Positions 1 through 12,975 of a DNA stretch of 64,000 nt are shown here, one piece after another; position 1 is the first letter of the stretch, and each line of letters starts with the position of its first letter. The notes below the pieces were generated by a model that was given only the letters and a program-made list of their open reading frames with translations, did not search any database and was not told the DNA's origin. Source of the DNA: Hyalella azteca (taxonomy: Eukaryota; Arthropoda; Malacostraca; Amphipoda; Hyalellidae); the NCBI RefSeq assembly GCF_000764305.2, contig NW_025936328.1:434001-498000 (forward strand). Direction: 5' to 3'. Made by a program: the position numbers and the translations under genes.

Positions 1-3000
1 TGAGCGTTTTTCAAATTTTTACTGCAGCCCGTATACCTATAAGAATATATATCAAATTTTTTACTGCAGCCCAAATACCAAAGAATATATTTCGAATATA
101 CCGTCTTTCACATCATGTTACTTCAACTCATTCTACTTCAACACCGCAGTTGCAGAATATTAAATCCATCACTAGAGGCGTTCATCGCTCCGTACGAAGA
201 TCGTCTCATATATCAGACGTAACGTACGCTAACTTCCGCCGCATTACACCAGGGTCTCCTCCAATGATTATCTCTTGGAGATTATTGTTTTAAATTACTG
301 AGCAGGCATGTAAATTTATGGGCCACCCATCTATTTTGACACGAGACTTGGCGATTACTGACACCTCCAGTGCAGCAGCCACGTCCACACAGCTCGGCTC
401 GGCAAGTGTGTTCTGTATATCATGTGCGGGAGCGACTATATTAATTGTTTCTTATATAGAGACTGGAACTAATAATAAAATATGAATAGAGTTTCTTGCC
501 ATATCAAATGAACGTGTCTATATTGTGTCTCTAGCACGTATGCATAATGTACAGTAATAGTCATAATAAATTGTTTGCTGTTCTAAGTCATTATTGCCAT
601 ACTCATATCAGCTTGGTAGCAAGTAAAGCATCGTTGTGCTCTGCCTGACAGCACCTCGTAGGCTGTGTTGCAGTACACGACTACAGATTACAATTAAGAA
701 GATCATCAATGCAATCTGCTTTGTTTTGTATACATAGTGAAGCATTGCATTTCCGTATACACCACAAAGATATGCGCATGTGCATCGTACAAATTTACGC
801 CTTTAATTTAGAGTGGTATAATCGAACTCGGTTCTGTGCTGTAAAATGAAGCATCGATGTACTCGCGTAAATATTGTTTCTGGTTGAGAAATGCTGTACT
901 CTTAAATAATTTGTAAATTTGCCGTACTCTTAAATAATTTGTTTCTAGTAGAGCATCGGCGTGCTCCCATGCGACGCTAATATTTTGTACACAATGGAAG
1001 CCTTGTTGGCAGGGGGCACGTGCGGTGAGTGAGCTGAAGATCCTCTAAAAGTCTTTTGTAAATTATACCCTCTTCATAAGATAAGTGAGAGCTTTGCTTT
1101 TCACACTTTATCTGATAACGGCAAGCAATTCAATAGTCATAACAATCATTCCATAAAACTCGAATTAATAACAGGACATATTATATTAGATGATATTATT
1201 TTATCACAATGCAAACCCAAATCACAACAATTTTGGTTAACTTAAGACGGAAAAGAAACCTGGGAGTGCCGGATGTCATGCGTCACAAAAATCTTTAAAC
1301 AATTTTCATCTAATAATTACCAGTGAGCTCAGGTTCAATCATGGCGTGTGATTAATTTTTTTTTAATTAGCAAAATTTTTACCGTTTACTATGATCTGTA
1401 GAGGAAACGATTTGTCCAGTAATAATCAGAACATGGGTAGAAACTGAATAAATTTGTTCTAAAAAATATTTATGCGCTAATCGTTCAATTTGTTCCAAGC
1501 ACAATTATAAACAGGACGGACAAAAACACTGCATATAACAGCTTCAGAAACACGTGTACAGTCAGCATCAGTAGACGGCGCTTATATGGATGATTCAACT
1601 CGGACAAACTGCAGCATATGTCCCAGTTTACTGCACACAAAAATCGTCTCTCCAGCAGCAGTGCATTTGTTTACACTGAGTGAGGGCAGGCTTTAGAAAA
1701 ATTATCTGGCACCCATCAAGCGTTCTTTGTTCTGCAGCCTCGTGGGGATATAGGGTGAAAATTTGTCCACACATGAAATGTAGCAAAGGATGAAGCGTAG
1801 CTCGTCGTTTTATATTTTGCCCATTTTTCTAATAGATTCAACTGAAGGGTTGAATGTAAGAAAATGAAATATGTTGTGAATTCCAGACGAAGAAGAATTA
1901 ATTGACAATTAGATCAACTACTGAATTAAAAAATTTTAATTGGTCCTCAACATTAGTCAGCATGCATTTTTCTTTAACTGGTAAACCATAAATCGCTCAT
2001 TAAACCAGCTTTGAGATTTTTGTAAGAGATATCGATCAGTAATTAAAGATGAACTATAGTAATTTCACGACTTTATTCACAAATTATTCAAGGCAATAAT
2101 TGCTTGGGGTCGCCACAACTCGCTTAAAAATAGATCCTAATTACAAGATCATCCATTAATTGAAAACTTTTCACATGTTCCAGTAATTATTTATACGACA
2201 AATTCATGAGCTGTAAAAAAATAGATACTTCGGATACAATGAAGTAGATAATGTTCGAATTCCATCAGGCAGTATAAAACAACTCTTTAAGTTCTATAAT
2301 TGGGAAAATATGCAAAAATAATCGACGTTGCAGAACTCAAATGGTCCGGCAGCTTGTTCACAGCACAATGTCGGAATGCAAGAAATATTCCGGCATATTA
2401 TAAGCGCGTAACCCGAACGTTAACGCAGCATTAGCTCATCACAGAAAGAACCTTTATATACTGACAGCACATACTGTATATGGGGAGAATGTCCCATACA
2501 TCCCCTATACGTTCTGCCCTGCAACAGTCCCATCGAACCGTATACTCTTACGAGAAAATTACTATCGATAGCAGCACTTAGCGGGAAAACCTCCATCAGA
2601 ACCATTTAGCGGGAAAGCCTATGTGATGGCTTATACTTCCCAACTGCGCTTGCGGAAGTGACAACATTATCGGTGGCTCGTAAATAGAACGCTTGCGTTC
2701 AGACCTCACTTGGGGGATTGCAGTAAAAAAATATCATAACATGATGATGAAATGAAAGATAAATAATTTTAGCGGGTTAAAAAACATTACAAACATTCAT
2801 GAGGCGAGAAAAAACTATTTGCTTTGTGTATTGATGTATGAGAATAAAAATGGAAATATTTTTTTTCAATGAAGTAACTTTTATTAACAGCAATGGCATC
2901 AAGCTCGTATGTATGCCTGACATCAGGGAACATATGATGGAGTCTTGAACATTTTTAAATTTCACGAGGGCAAGAGTAGGCTATTAACTCGATACAGACA

Positions 3001-3230
3001 TGTGAATTCCAAGTAACTGAGGACAAATTAATGTTAATTTTAAGGTCAGAATAGGTCAATAAGATCATTCAAACTAAAAATAATTTTTATAATGATAAAC
3101 ATTCATTTCACTATACTCTATATAGAGGACGGTTCATTTCAACTATTTTCAGCGTTAATAATAAGCGAATACAAAGTGTTAACGAAATTATTTGCATAAC
3201 TTGAAAATTTTCCTAAATTAGCGTTGATAT

Positions 3231-3545
3231 TAACGGTACTAGAACTTGATGAAAAAAAACGTGTACCCAAAATATGTAATCAGTCAAAACTCGTATGATT
3301 TTCATTTCGAATACATATTTCCTCAATGAAAATAACGGTTCTACGACCTGACAAAAAAAGAAGCATACCAAAATATATAATCAGTCGAAACTTACGTGAT
3401 TTTTATTTTGAATGTATCTTCATGCAGTGATAATAACGGTATTACGACCTGATAAAAAAGACGTATCTCAAAATACATAATCAGTCAAAACGTGTGTGAC
3501 TTTTATTTTGAAAGCATCTTCATCCAGTGATAATAACGATACCAC
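3231..3545. repeat. About 101-bp tandem repeat, roughly three copies
   Basis: TAACGGT/TAACGAT anchors recur at 3231, 3333, 3434 and 3534. Each is followed by a degenerate A-rich run, an AATCAGTC(A/G)AAA word and a TTTTATTTTGAA-like word. The copies are diverged, so this is an old array rather than a recent expansion. Confidence 0.75.
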
Positions 3546-4792
3546 GAAATGAGAAGCTTTGGGACGGGTGGGGCAAGACATATATAGGTACGGCTGCGGT
3601 GAACCCACAGCGGTCGACTCACAAGAGAGACTTTACCATCTTCCGGCCACGCCACCGCGGTTATGGTTGCGGCCTCCGCAAAACCCGACGCTCAACGACA
3701 CAAAAATTGGACAAAACATAGCAGGCCTCAAGTTTATGTTTTGGACAAAAGGCAGATCCATACTTGGGGACTTCCTCGCCACAGCCTCATGCTTGGCTGG
3801 GGACTTCCACACGCAGACAAGTTGTTGGCCACAGGCCCGTGCTGCTGGGGGACTTTTGGCTCAGGATACACCGCGGGCTTGACAGCTAAATTTATGGCAA
3901 CCGACAAATGATGCTTTAATTGAACAATTAATATACGGTACGCGCGTATCAATTTTTTACCATGTAAATTTTTCAGGTACCGACTCGTACGTATTAATAT
4001 ATAATTCCGTCAAATGTTTCGGCAATGTTTAGTCTATTTACACCCAAGAATATTCTTTATTGGTCGCAGAAATTTGTATAGATGTGCTCTTGTATATTAC
4101 AAATTTTCAGCTTGTTCACATTCGGCCATATTTAAACCATACGCTTGAATCAATTGTAATTTCAGCAAATTAAGTGGGTTTCAAACTTCAGGTTACCATA
4201 TACATTCTCAAGACTATACTATTTTTTTCTAAATAGTATTAAATAAAAGTACAATTGGTCCCTCGGAATAGGATGATGTTGAACGTAGGAACAGTATTGT
4301 CTACATCCACTCATAGGCAAGGTCTTTCATTAATGGTTAATTGATATAGAGACTGCCAACTATATGGGCTTTTGAGGCGAAATGTGTATATAACACACTT
4401 GCCAAAAGCGGGAAATAAATCTTAACTAATATGATGAATAATCTAAATAGATATTAATAAAAAGAAAGATGGCAATCCATAATTATAAATAATGATGGTA
4501 AAGTAATCGGGAAAATCCCATTGCAGATCCAATTAACGTGATCTTAGTTTTAATAGTAAATAATTATAGAGAGTTCAGCATAACGCAAAAGCTAAACGAG
4601 CAGAACATTAATAGATTAACGTGTAATACAAGCAAACTATGAGCGAAAATTTAATCTTTGGTTTAAAATTATCACACATTGCCTTATGAGATGACCCAAA
4701 CATTAGTAACGCTGGTAAACATTATTAAGTTATTAATGCCACGGGAGGATTAATGCACACATCACAAGAGAAATTATTATTAAAATCACTTG

Positions 4793-4912
4793 GCCGCTTA
4801 AGTCGCAAATTTACCAGGAATTTAAAAGCAAAGAAAATAGCCAAAAATTTCACCATTTCTTATAAGAGAAAACGTTTCGGAGTCCAGCTCCATCGTCAGT
4901 TCAAAACCTAGA
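4793..4912 (-). mobile_element. Fragment of a dispersed element sharing the hammerhead-like arm found at 26911-27028
   Basis: The segment aligns end to end with 26911-27028. Both have GCTTAA.TCGCAA, then AATTTAAAAGCAAAGAA, then an identical 34-base block (4869-4902 versus 26981-27014). On the minus strand the block reads CTGACGA, a short GGAG/CTCC hairpin, then GAAAC. The downstream flanks diverge after CTAGAAC. This shows a multi-copy element in the genome. The hammerhead-type core and inverted arms suggest, but do not prove, a Penelope-like retroelement terminal repeat. Confidence 0.5.
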
Positions 4913-5157
4913 ACACAGGTACAAACAATTAGTAAAAAATATATAATGATTCTAAAATTCGTAGGTCAGAAACACCGGTTGTGGAGGCTAAAACTCTAAA
5001 ATCACTATTGGACACCGGGACGTTGCACTGCTCGGCATGAATATACGTACGGCTGAATGAGGGGGATGCGCAAGAAATGATTAAGTTTATCCAGCCAACG
5101 TGATAGTGAATTAGTACGTCAAAATATAGATAAGGCTTTTCGTTTAACAAATAACTT

Positions 5158-5248
5158 GCGATAATTAATTAAATAATCAATTAATTTATCGTAATTAATT
5201 ATATAATTAATCGTAATTAATCACTTACTTAATTAATTACGATAATTT
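5158..5248. repeat. AT-rich inverted repeat with clustered TAATTA words
   Basis: GCGATAATTAATTAA near the left end is mirrored by TTAATTAATTACGATA at the right end, with several more AATTAAT/TAATTA copies between. TAATTA is the homeodomain core site, but simple AT richness explains the cluster equally well. Confidence 0.5.
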
Positions 5249-5443
5249 TTACGTGTTTTAAGACGTGATTTACGAGTCGCAAAACCGGAAAATCGCTTTC
5301 ACTGCAAACAAGATGACCACATCATGATTAAAAATGCCTTGAATACACAGTGGATTTCATCAACAGTTTTCAGATGCGCCTGAAAACATTCAGCTAGTTT
5401 GTGATGAGACGAACAAGTTATTTCGTATGCAGTTGAATTTAAG

Positions 5444-5488
5444 TAACCTAACCTAACCTAACCTAACCTAACATAACCTAACCTAACC
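5444..5488. repeat. Interstitial (CCTAA)n tract, TTAGG telomere-type repeat
   Basis: About nine CCTAA units occur in a row, with one imperfect unit (ACATAA). Read on the minus strand this is (TTAGG)n, the telomere repeat of many insects. It is too short and too deep in coding-gene territory to be a telomere. Confidence 0.85.
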
Positions 5489-6146
5489 GTAAACATATAT
5501 GTGCAGACATAATATCGACGCAGGACAATAAAATGCTCTGAAAATTTAGTTGAAGTCATTCAAGTGAAGAAAACTTCAGCTTTATATGAGCTTAAGTTTT
5601 CAGTGTACGTAGTGCTTCACGAGCTTCACTAGTGAAGCAGGTTTAAACTTCATAACTTCAGATAATAATTAAAGTGCGGACATATATATGACACTTTACA
5701 TTTACGAGAAAAATCAGAAAATAAATACTAACTATAACTAAACGTGAGGGGAACTAAATGAGGGGAAAACGTGAACTAAATGAGGGGGAATTAATTAAAT
5801 TAATGTTTCAATAATTGACGATCGACGCGCAGTCTGACGATTTCCTTCTCTCCAACAATTCATTACCACGAAGGTACCGCGTTTAACAGTTGCTTGCTCG
5901 GGATCAGTTCCGTGTTGCTGTTGAGAACAACAGGTTGTGAAATTATTTTCGCTCATTGTAGAGTGCATGCAATTTTAAACACGCTTACATTCAGAAAAAT
6001 GAGTGACATTTTTTCCAAATAGTGATGCAATATATATCCCCTGGCCCGGGTTATCCTGACTCAGTTTGGCCCAGCAATTAAGAGGACGTTTAACAGTGCT
6101 ACTCAGCTCATGCTCGTGATGTGTGCAAGAAAGTGCGCCAGCATTT

Positions 6147-6346
6147 GGACAAAATAACCCATTCATTCTTCTGATTGTTGAGTGACCAGGATTTTATTTT
6201 AATTATAGAAATTTGTAAGATAACAAGCTCATCAGTTAAATTCAACGGACAAAATAACCCATTCATTCTTCTGAATGTTGAGTGACCAGGATTTTATTTT
6301 AATTATAGAAATTTGTAAGATAACAAGCTCATCAGTAAAATTTAAC
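6147..6346. repeat. 100-bp tandem duplication (two copies)
   Basis: GGACAAAATAACCCATTC starts at 6147 and again at 6247. The two 100-base units differ at only a few positions (GATTG/GAATG and the end of the unit). The small number of differences argues for a true recent duplication rather than an assembly stutter. Confidence 0.9.
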
Positions 6347-7131
6347 AATTGCATCAAACAATTCTGTGATATGAACGACTAATTTATTTTCCAACCACAA
6401 TTGATGAACGTTATTTCTTTGAACAATATACGTTTTCATAAAGCCGAGATAGATGTTGAATGTGGTGTCGGTAATAATGTCTCGTAGGTATATAGACGTT
6501 TCAAAGTTAAGGAAGATAAACACATTTGTAATGTTTGATATAAATTTTCTCGTATTTATAGATTTATTTTATTTATTTATATATATAATTCTTATATAAG
6601 AACATCACTGACGACGAATTTCATCGATCTCCGTTGTGTGCTGTATGTAAATTTCATCCCTATATTCCAAATGGCCGTTCCTAAATAAATTAAAAAATTT
6701 CAGGATCGCGCATCTTGAGCGACGGAAAATGGTTCAAATATAATCTTTCAAATTAAATAAAAGGATTTTTTCAGGGCGATTTATTCAACTTTGACTTCAT
6801 TCTTTTGAATTAAAATTGACGAGGAACGTACCAAGTTTTGTACGAGACAAAAAAATTTATTCTTTATGAGGTAATGATAACAATAGCTCAATACTTAACT
6901 TTATGCATGAATAAATTGAAACGCATTTTTCAGTGTTAATAAGAATATTTTCAGTAGGCAAGAAAACTTTAAACAAAAATTTTTTTATGGAAGAAGGCAG
7001 AACAAAAGTCAAAGATTGACATTGTTTTAATGGAGTATAAGAAAATTAAAAACATTTTAATGCAGTTTTAAAACGTTGTTGTCATGCGCACTTAATTTAG
7101 CGGTTGTCACATACAATAACATATTAAAATA

Positions 7132-7512
7132 ATGAGAGTTTTCCTCTTCCTTACATTATGTGCAATTCTGGGCACAAGTTTAGGTACCTGCATGCTGAAA
7201 TGTAATTTCCGGACACGTGGTTCAATTATTTATATTACCGCACCTATATGAAAATTATTTATATTACCACACCAAAGTTTACATTTCACAAATAAATGAT
7301 GGAGCAACTAGTCATGGAGCAACTAGGTAGAAGTCATTTAATGCAAAGTCGTTTTAAATAGAGGAAATCAAACAGGATTTCCTATCACTTCTCAATCATT
7401 GATCTTCTTTACAACGCGTAATATGCGCAAAATAATTATTTACTTTACAGCTAGACTCCTGCATTTAATTTCCGGGGAACGTGAAATGCATTCATCATTA
7501 TTCCAAGACTAG
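7132..7512 (+). CDS. Possible small secreted peptide, two exons (7132-7183 and 7451-7512); unproven
   Basis: An ATG at 7132 opens MRVFLFLTLCAILGTSL, a textbook signal peptide: one positive residue, a hydrophobic core of about 11 residues, and small residues near the end. The frame reads TTTAG|GTACCT at 7183/7184, a usable phase 1 donor. At 7450 a TTTACTTTACAG acceptor restores the frame (G|CT = Ala18) and gives 19 further residues (RLLHLISGEREMH, then SSLFQD) before TAG at 7510-7512, for a total of 37 residues. SLA|R is a good cleavage site. Unspliced, the frame stops at 7249-7251 after 39 residues. Signal peptide exons ending in phase 1 are common in secreted arthropod peptides. No family is recognised, the mature part is short and lacks cysteines, and the sequence could be chance. 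Parts of the intron and exon 2 share TAATTTCCGG words, so a local duplication is involved. Confidence 0.25.
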
Positions 7513-10229
7513 AAAAAAGTTCCCATGTAAAAAAGCGTCTCGGCGGCGCCTCAATTTTATTCCTCTCTACTGACCTCAAATGCGGAGTCGTTCGGAGGTG
7601 CCGAAGTGAAGACTATCATCTGGCCACGTATTTATTATAACATTTTCCTAAACTTTTTAAAGGCAAGCAGAGGAAGGGAGAGGCAGATGAAGAGGGAGAG
7701 AGAGAGGGTGCATCCGAGGGGAGGCCTAGAGGTTTTGCTACAGCAAGGGGAGGAGCTGTCACCCACCGAAAGAAGGTAGTCTCAGCCCACGCCTTCTTTC
7801 AAAGGCTTCACCTCAACAATAGATGGATTAGCCGACGTGATTTCACGATAGCTCCTCTCCACAGCAAGGCAGTCACGAGCGCATGGCAAATCAAGTTCCG
7901 TCTTTGGGACCGAGTGACAAATGCGGATTTTTGCTATACAGAGAAACTGAACAAGGTTATAGAGGAGCCGATAATAAAGATTTTAAATAAAATAATATGT
8001 AATAGATTGTCACAAGTAATTTGATTACTTTTCTCGTATGCTCCACCCATGGATAGAAGTGCAACCCGCCCATCTATTTATTTTACCCTCCTTAGACCCA
8101 CTGAACCCTCCCACTTGTGTGTATTGCCGACCAATCGAGGCGTCCGCAAGCCAGCATCGCAGCTCAGGTGTATATGCAGCTCTCACCTTGCCCAAAACAT
8201 CATAAATTCTTACAATATAAAGCAAATAAAAATAAAATTCTTCGAAAATTGAAGAATTAGTTTAAATGAGCAACATTCAAAGTCGAACACATAACCTTTC
8301 TAGCCGATCTGGTCAGTTTGAGGCCCCAGGAAAGTAAGTTGGACCCAGCACAGGGTTGCTCCGCCTTCAGGATTGTCGGATGAGCTGCAGAAATGGAACA
8401 GACTTGGGTCAGTTCGCAATGGGTTTTTGCAGAGTGAGCACGGTTATGTGAACCCATTGGCAGCCCTCCAACGCTACATCGGACAAACGAACTCTTATTA
8501 GCAAGCGGACTTGATGAAGAATATTGGGTCAGATTTTCTGGATTTGTTTTGAAGATGTGAACACAGCCTGACACTTTAGCTGGATGATCAAAGCTTTGCT
8601 TTAGGAAGAAGTGAAGTAGAAAAAGTTATTGATAAGAGATAACATGGCACTGGGTATATGATGACTACACGATCGAGTGATGATAAGACAACTGGATGGT
8701 TTTGTTGTATTGTGAACTGGCAGTCCGGACAGATGTGCAACAAGAAGGTTGTCGTAACGATCACTTAAATCATTATTACATCTTGTTAAATCTATGTTCC
8801 GTAGCTATGCGTTATAGTTATATCCTTATACTTAATTTCTTCATTTCATATTATTTTAGAAGGTTTGTCTCGAGATAAACGAAGTTGTTCCTTTTAAATT
8901 GCGCACATGTTTCAATAAATCGCATGCCTTATTACCTTCATTTAAAATTCGGTGTCTGCAAACTTCACGATTCCTCAGAACTATCATCTGGAAAATTATA
9001 CGTTTTTACTGCAGCAGTACATCAAATCTTGAGCAACACCATGAGCGTTAGATGAAATTATAACATAAATTAGAATCAAAACATTTTGTCGTTTTCCTTG
9101 TAAGCAGTTTTTGATGAGTAGTGGATTATTCCTCGTCCTATGATTAAATATTGCAGATGCTGTTTATAACTAATTTTAAAGTGGTATACATCAGCAGATT
9201 TCCCATCAAAATAAATAAATCCCTAAATTTTATTTTGTTTCTTAGTCTCTTGTGAAGACTATTTGCGATAGATGAACTACATGCATTGTTAAGAAATAAG
9301 TCAAGCGTTCGTGAAATTTTGCATCCCCCACCAACACTTATTACAAAGACTATTATGTAAATAATTTTTTTACCGGTCTTGTTATTCAAGAAAATAATTT
9401 TCCTATTGTTTTCTATATTATAGAGTAAATTATATAGCATATCTATGACAAAAAATTAACATCACAATAATATAAATTAATTAACATAACATATGGCTTT
9501 GTTATCTTCAGATTATCTCAATGTCGTGACCTAAAAGTAAAAAATTTCAGTACATTATACATATATATTTTAATCTCGGCTAATACGTAAAACTCTGCGG
9601 AGTTGCTAAACCAGATTTAAGTTATCTATCTCTATTAATTTATTCGGCCGGCAGTTTGAGTTTATTTTATGAAGACTATGAACAGAAAATATGTTACTTA
9701 ACACACAATAACAAGAATTTAAAACGAGGTTTCGTTACTTGTTTAAGCAAAAACTCTTCCGTTGATAATTAAATAATTCGCGGAGAATAACTGATGAAAG
9801 AGAATATAGAATGTATGCCCAAACTAAAACAATGACAGAAAAAGTATTCGTCGGTTCAAAATAAAGTTCAAGTATTGTTTATAATCGGCACAGAAAAGGC
9901 GCAAAAATAGCCTCGATCTGCACGATATTAACTTCAAATCAGTCAATAAACACATTATTTAGCGCATAAATGATCGCATTGACAATTTATTGCCCCGCGA
10001 AATTACCAAATCTCACGAAAATTCAAAGCTGTCGCTGATCCACGTTCTGGCGATCGGTTATCATTCCGAAGACTGGCCTCCGTCATAACTAAACTCACGA
10101 TAAACAAGACTGCAATCAACGAAGTGTTAGGTTGTGTGTCGGTTATCATTCCGAAGACTGGCCTCCGTCATAACTAAACTCACGATAAACAAGACTGAAA
10201 TCAACGAAGTGTTAGGTTGTGTGTGCAAT
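7513..10229. other. Flank between the possible peptide and midline/H15 exon 1
   Basis: Nothing coding is supported. A purine-rich stretch (7670-7730, GAGAGAG runs) is followed by moderately GC-rich sequence to about 8200. The block at 8257-8574 is open on the minus strand for 105 codons but has no recognisable domain. The remainder to 10000 is AT-rich. The promoter of midline/H15 may lie near the 3' end of this stretch, but no convincing TATA box or initiator can be assigned. Confidence 0.5.
10055..10224 (+). repeat. 85-bp tandem duplication in the midline/H15 5' leader
   Basis: CGGTTATCATTCCGAAGACT begins at 10055 and at 10140. The 85-base units are identical except for one C/A difference (GACTGCAATC versus GACTGAAATC). 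The second unit ends 5 bases before the proposed start codon. Neither unit contains an ATG on the + strand, so upstream open frames are not added. Confidence 0.9.
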
Positions 10230-10371
10230 ATGATGCTCGCTGGAGCTCTAGACGACGCCATGTCCGGATGTAAAGCAAGGGCCACCGACTTCTCCATCGC
10301 TGCCATCATGTCACGAGGCTCGGCGGCAGCCAACGCCATCAGGCATCCTTCGTCTCCACCTTTACAAATAG
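10230..10371 (+). CDS. mid/H15: midline/H15 (Tbx20-family) T-box factor, coding exon 1
   Basis: This is the first coding exon of a T-box transcription factor that would act in the nucleus, mainly as a repressor. It encodes residues 1-47 plus the first base of codon 48. The key evidence is ATDFSIAAIMSRG at residues 18-30. TDFSIAAIM is the N-terminal signature of insect mid/H15, and FSIAAIM fits the eh1 Groucho-binding pattern FxIxxI/L; Drosophila Midline is known to repress with Groucho. Two adjacent ATGs (10230 and 10233) both have A at -3, and I chose the first. The frame is closed upstream by a TAG at 10128. The exon ends ATAG|GTTAGT, in phase 1, and joins codon-perfectly to the exon at 26314. 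An 85-bp tandem duplication ends 5 bases before the ATG, so the 5' leader is unusual. The transcription start and any upstream non-coding exon cannot be placed. Confidence 0.85.
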
Positions 10372-12639
10372 GTTAGTTCTATGCTATTTGAGTTTAATCT
10401 ATTGCATGTTGTGGATTAACAAGAAAACTTGTTGCATGATTTATATGCTCAAGCAGTGTATTACAACGAGGTAATTATATACAATTTTATTTCATTTTTC
10501 TGTTTAGGTATAGATGACAAGCAAATTTAATTTGTGTTTTATAAGTAATCAATAAAATGTAAATTAAGTTTAGTTTCCATTATTTACTCAATTATATGGA
10601 GCATAATTTTTGATCGACACAAAAGCCGGTACATAATATTTTATTGTTGAGTTCTGTGACATACGCCGGAAGTTGATGAAGGTCTTTCAGTCATCATGCA
10701 AGGAAAGCCGAAGATTTATCATTCATGGGCGATTATCTTAGTGATGAATAACACCAATTATTTTGGAACGCATTAAATTCATCACATGAATTAGAGAAAA
10801 TATCTGTCATTCGATGATCGATAGTTACAATAGCAATTAAACGAGAGCATTGGTTTAGATTCTCTCTATTTAATATAATATCATTATAAACTAGGATTAG
10901 TATATTAGCGTTATAAACGCGTTTCATATAGGTTAGACATTAGTGAATAAATCGAACAGCGTATTAATTAATGAAGTCGAAAAGTTCTAGACTAACCTAA
11001 GGAAGGCGTACGGTGAAGAATTAAAATCTATGAATTTATTTGCGCCAAGTATAATATATTTGAACAATGTTAATGCACTGCCATATGATTAATATAATAC
11101 ATTTGTGCCTGAAATCTTTTATTTAGCATAATGCGGGTTTGGTGAATAAAGTCTGTAGATATTATTATGATTATTTGAAGATACTTAAGGATAATTACAG
11201 TTTCTATAAGCAATGTAATAAATTGCATATTCAGAACTTATTTGAGTTTTAACAGAACTTTTAGCTACAATGTCAGGAATGAAATTTTGTGCTCGAAATC
11301 ACAAAATGGTCAAGTGGCAAAATCTTTTATTCTTAAAGATACATGGTGTGATTAGTTATTTACAGAGAAATGATTTGTTTTTATTAATCTTAAAATAGTG
11401 CATAATTTGAAAGACGGTAGCGTTTTTATTCGAAAGTTACGTCGAAAAATCGAAATTTGCATTAAGCAGATGCTATCAATTTACTGTTAAAAATTCACAA
11501 ATAATATCATTACACAAATTTACGATACCTTAACATTTGAAAATATTTTGACGGAACTTTGCCTTCAGCTACAGTGTCAAACGCTATTCATTTACATGCA
11601 AGAAAGTGCACGCGATAATTGGCTTTCTCTTAATCGTCATCTAAAAATTGAAAGCAGAGAAAAATGGAGCGCTTAATACGTTACGTCATTTTATAACCAT
11701 GAGCTAAATTGGAAACGAACAAATTCATAACAAGGAAGCTCAACACCTGATGTATCCACTCTTTTCGGTTGACACTTGCGAATAATTAAATTATTCTGCA
11801 TATTTTAGCCGATAAAACCAATAGCCGCTTAGGAAAGCATCGATAAGATCAATCAACGCAATCACTAATTGACGCAACACTTGTAGCTATCCTTATGAGA
11901 TGTTTAAAAACGTTAAATTCTATAATATAGACAATTATTTTTCACCAGACAAGGAAGGAAAATTGCAACGGATTTTGCTGCAAATGATTTGAATGAATGA
12001 TTGAATGCCGCCTTATACATATACAAGCATGAATTCTATTCAATAATTTATATCCTATATTCTCTTAGAAAACTTTTTTCGCGATGCATTCAAAAGGACG
12101 TATAATTTATCAGGTCTTCGAAAAAAACATTGTTAGTGTTCACTATAGGATTGTAGACACAGTATAAGTTCCATTTCCGTTAACTAATTAAAATTTTATT
12201 TAAATTTCGAGTTCACAAGCAATGAGATTTAATGACTTGCGTGAGGATGTTGAGGTAAACAATATCCGATTTTTAGTGCACACTCAAAAAAGCTCTGCAG
12301 AAATGCGAAAGGACAAAAAATATATTTGATAAAAGGAAATGAACCACGTAAACGTACCACACATTGATATATACCAATTACTAATAGTATGCAGATATCA
12401 ACAATATGCCCAAATTAAATATTATAGGATATACTACACTATGAATGGCACCAATGTAATTTTCAGACCAGGTTTGAAATTGAAGCATTTATTCATGAAA
12501 TTTATCCTTAAACAGAGAAAATTTACGCTACAAGTGTATTTTAGTAGAATATAACATGAGACTATTCAGCCAGTTAACGTAGTCGACTACAAATTTTATG
12601 TTTTGAATTCAGCGAATCCAACAAAAAACGAGTAAGCTA

Positions 12640-12975
12640 TAAACCTACAATTTATTGCACCTATCTCTTTAAAAGAACATCGGTTGAAAGAGTAAGTCGT
12701 AAATTATAAGCTTCTAGTTTTGAGACAAAACCACTTGCGAAAAAAACGCTATTTAAAGCTAGTATTTAATGTACGATTTTTGTAAAAAAAATTGACTGAA
12801 TAAGTCTATTAAATTGAAGCATCCAGATGTGAGACAAAACAACTTGTGCGACCAAAATTTTACAGCTGTAAAACATTTTATTTATTGCACGATTTTTTGT
12901 AAAAAAAACAATCGGTTGAAATAATTTGTCGTAAATTAAAGCATCCACAAGCGAAACAAAACCGCTCGCTGAAAT
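12640..12975. repeat. Degenerate tandem repeat, three copies of about 110-120 bp
   Basis: Units share ATCGGTTGAAA/ATTGACTGAAT, then AAGTCGTAAATT, then AAGC.TC..., then GAGACAAAACCACTTG at about 12681, 12790 and 12911. The copies are well diverged. Confidence 0.7.

Larger units (their letters stand above)
1..7131. other. Upstream flank without a supportable gene
   Basis: No open frame here resembles a known protein, and the short open frames look random. The stretch holds several tandem arrays, one dispersed-element fragment (about 4793-4912), a TTAGG-like tract and AT-rich sequence with many TAATTA words around 5158-5248. A GC-richer block at 3541-3905 is open in more than one frame but encodes nothing I recognise. 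The window begins inside a two-unit tandem repeat (CAAATTTTTACTGCAGCC at 12 and a near copy at 53). Confidence 0.6.
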
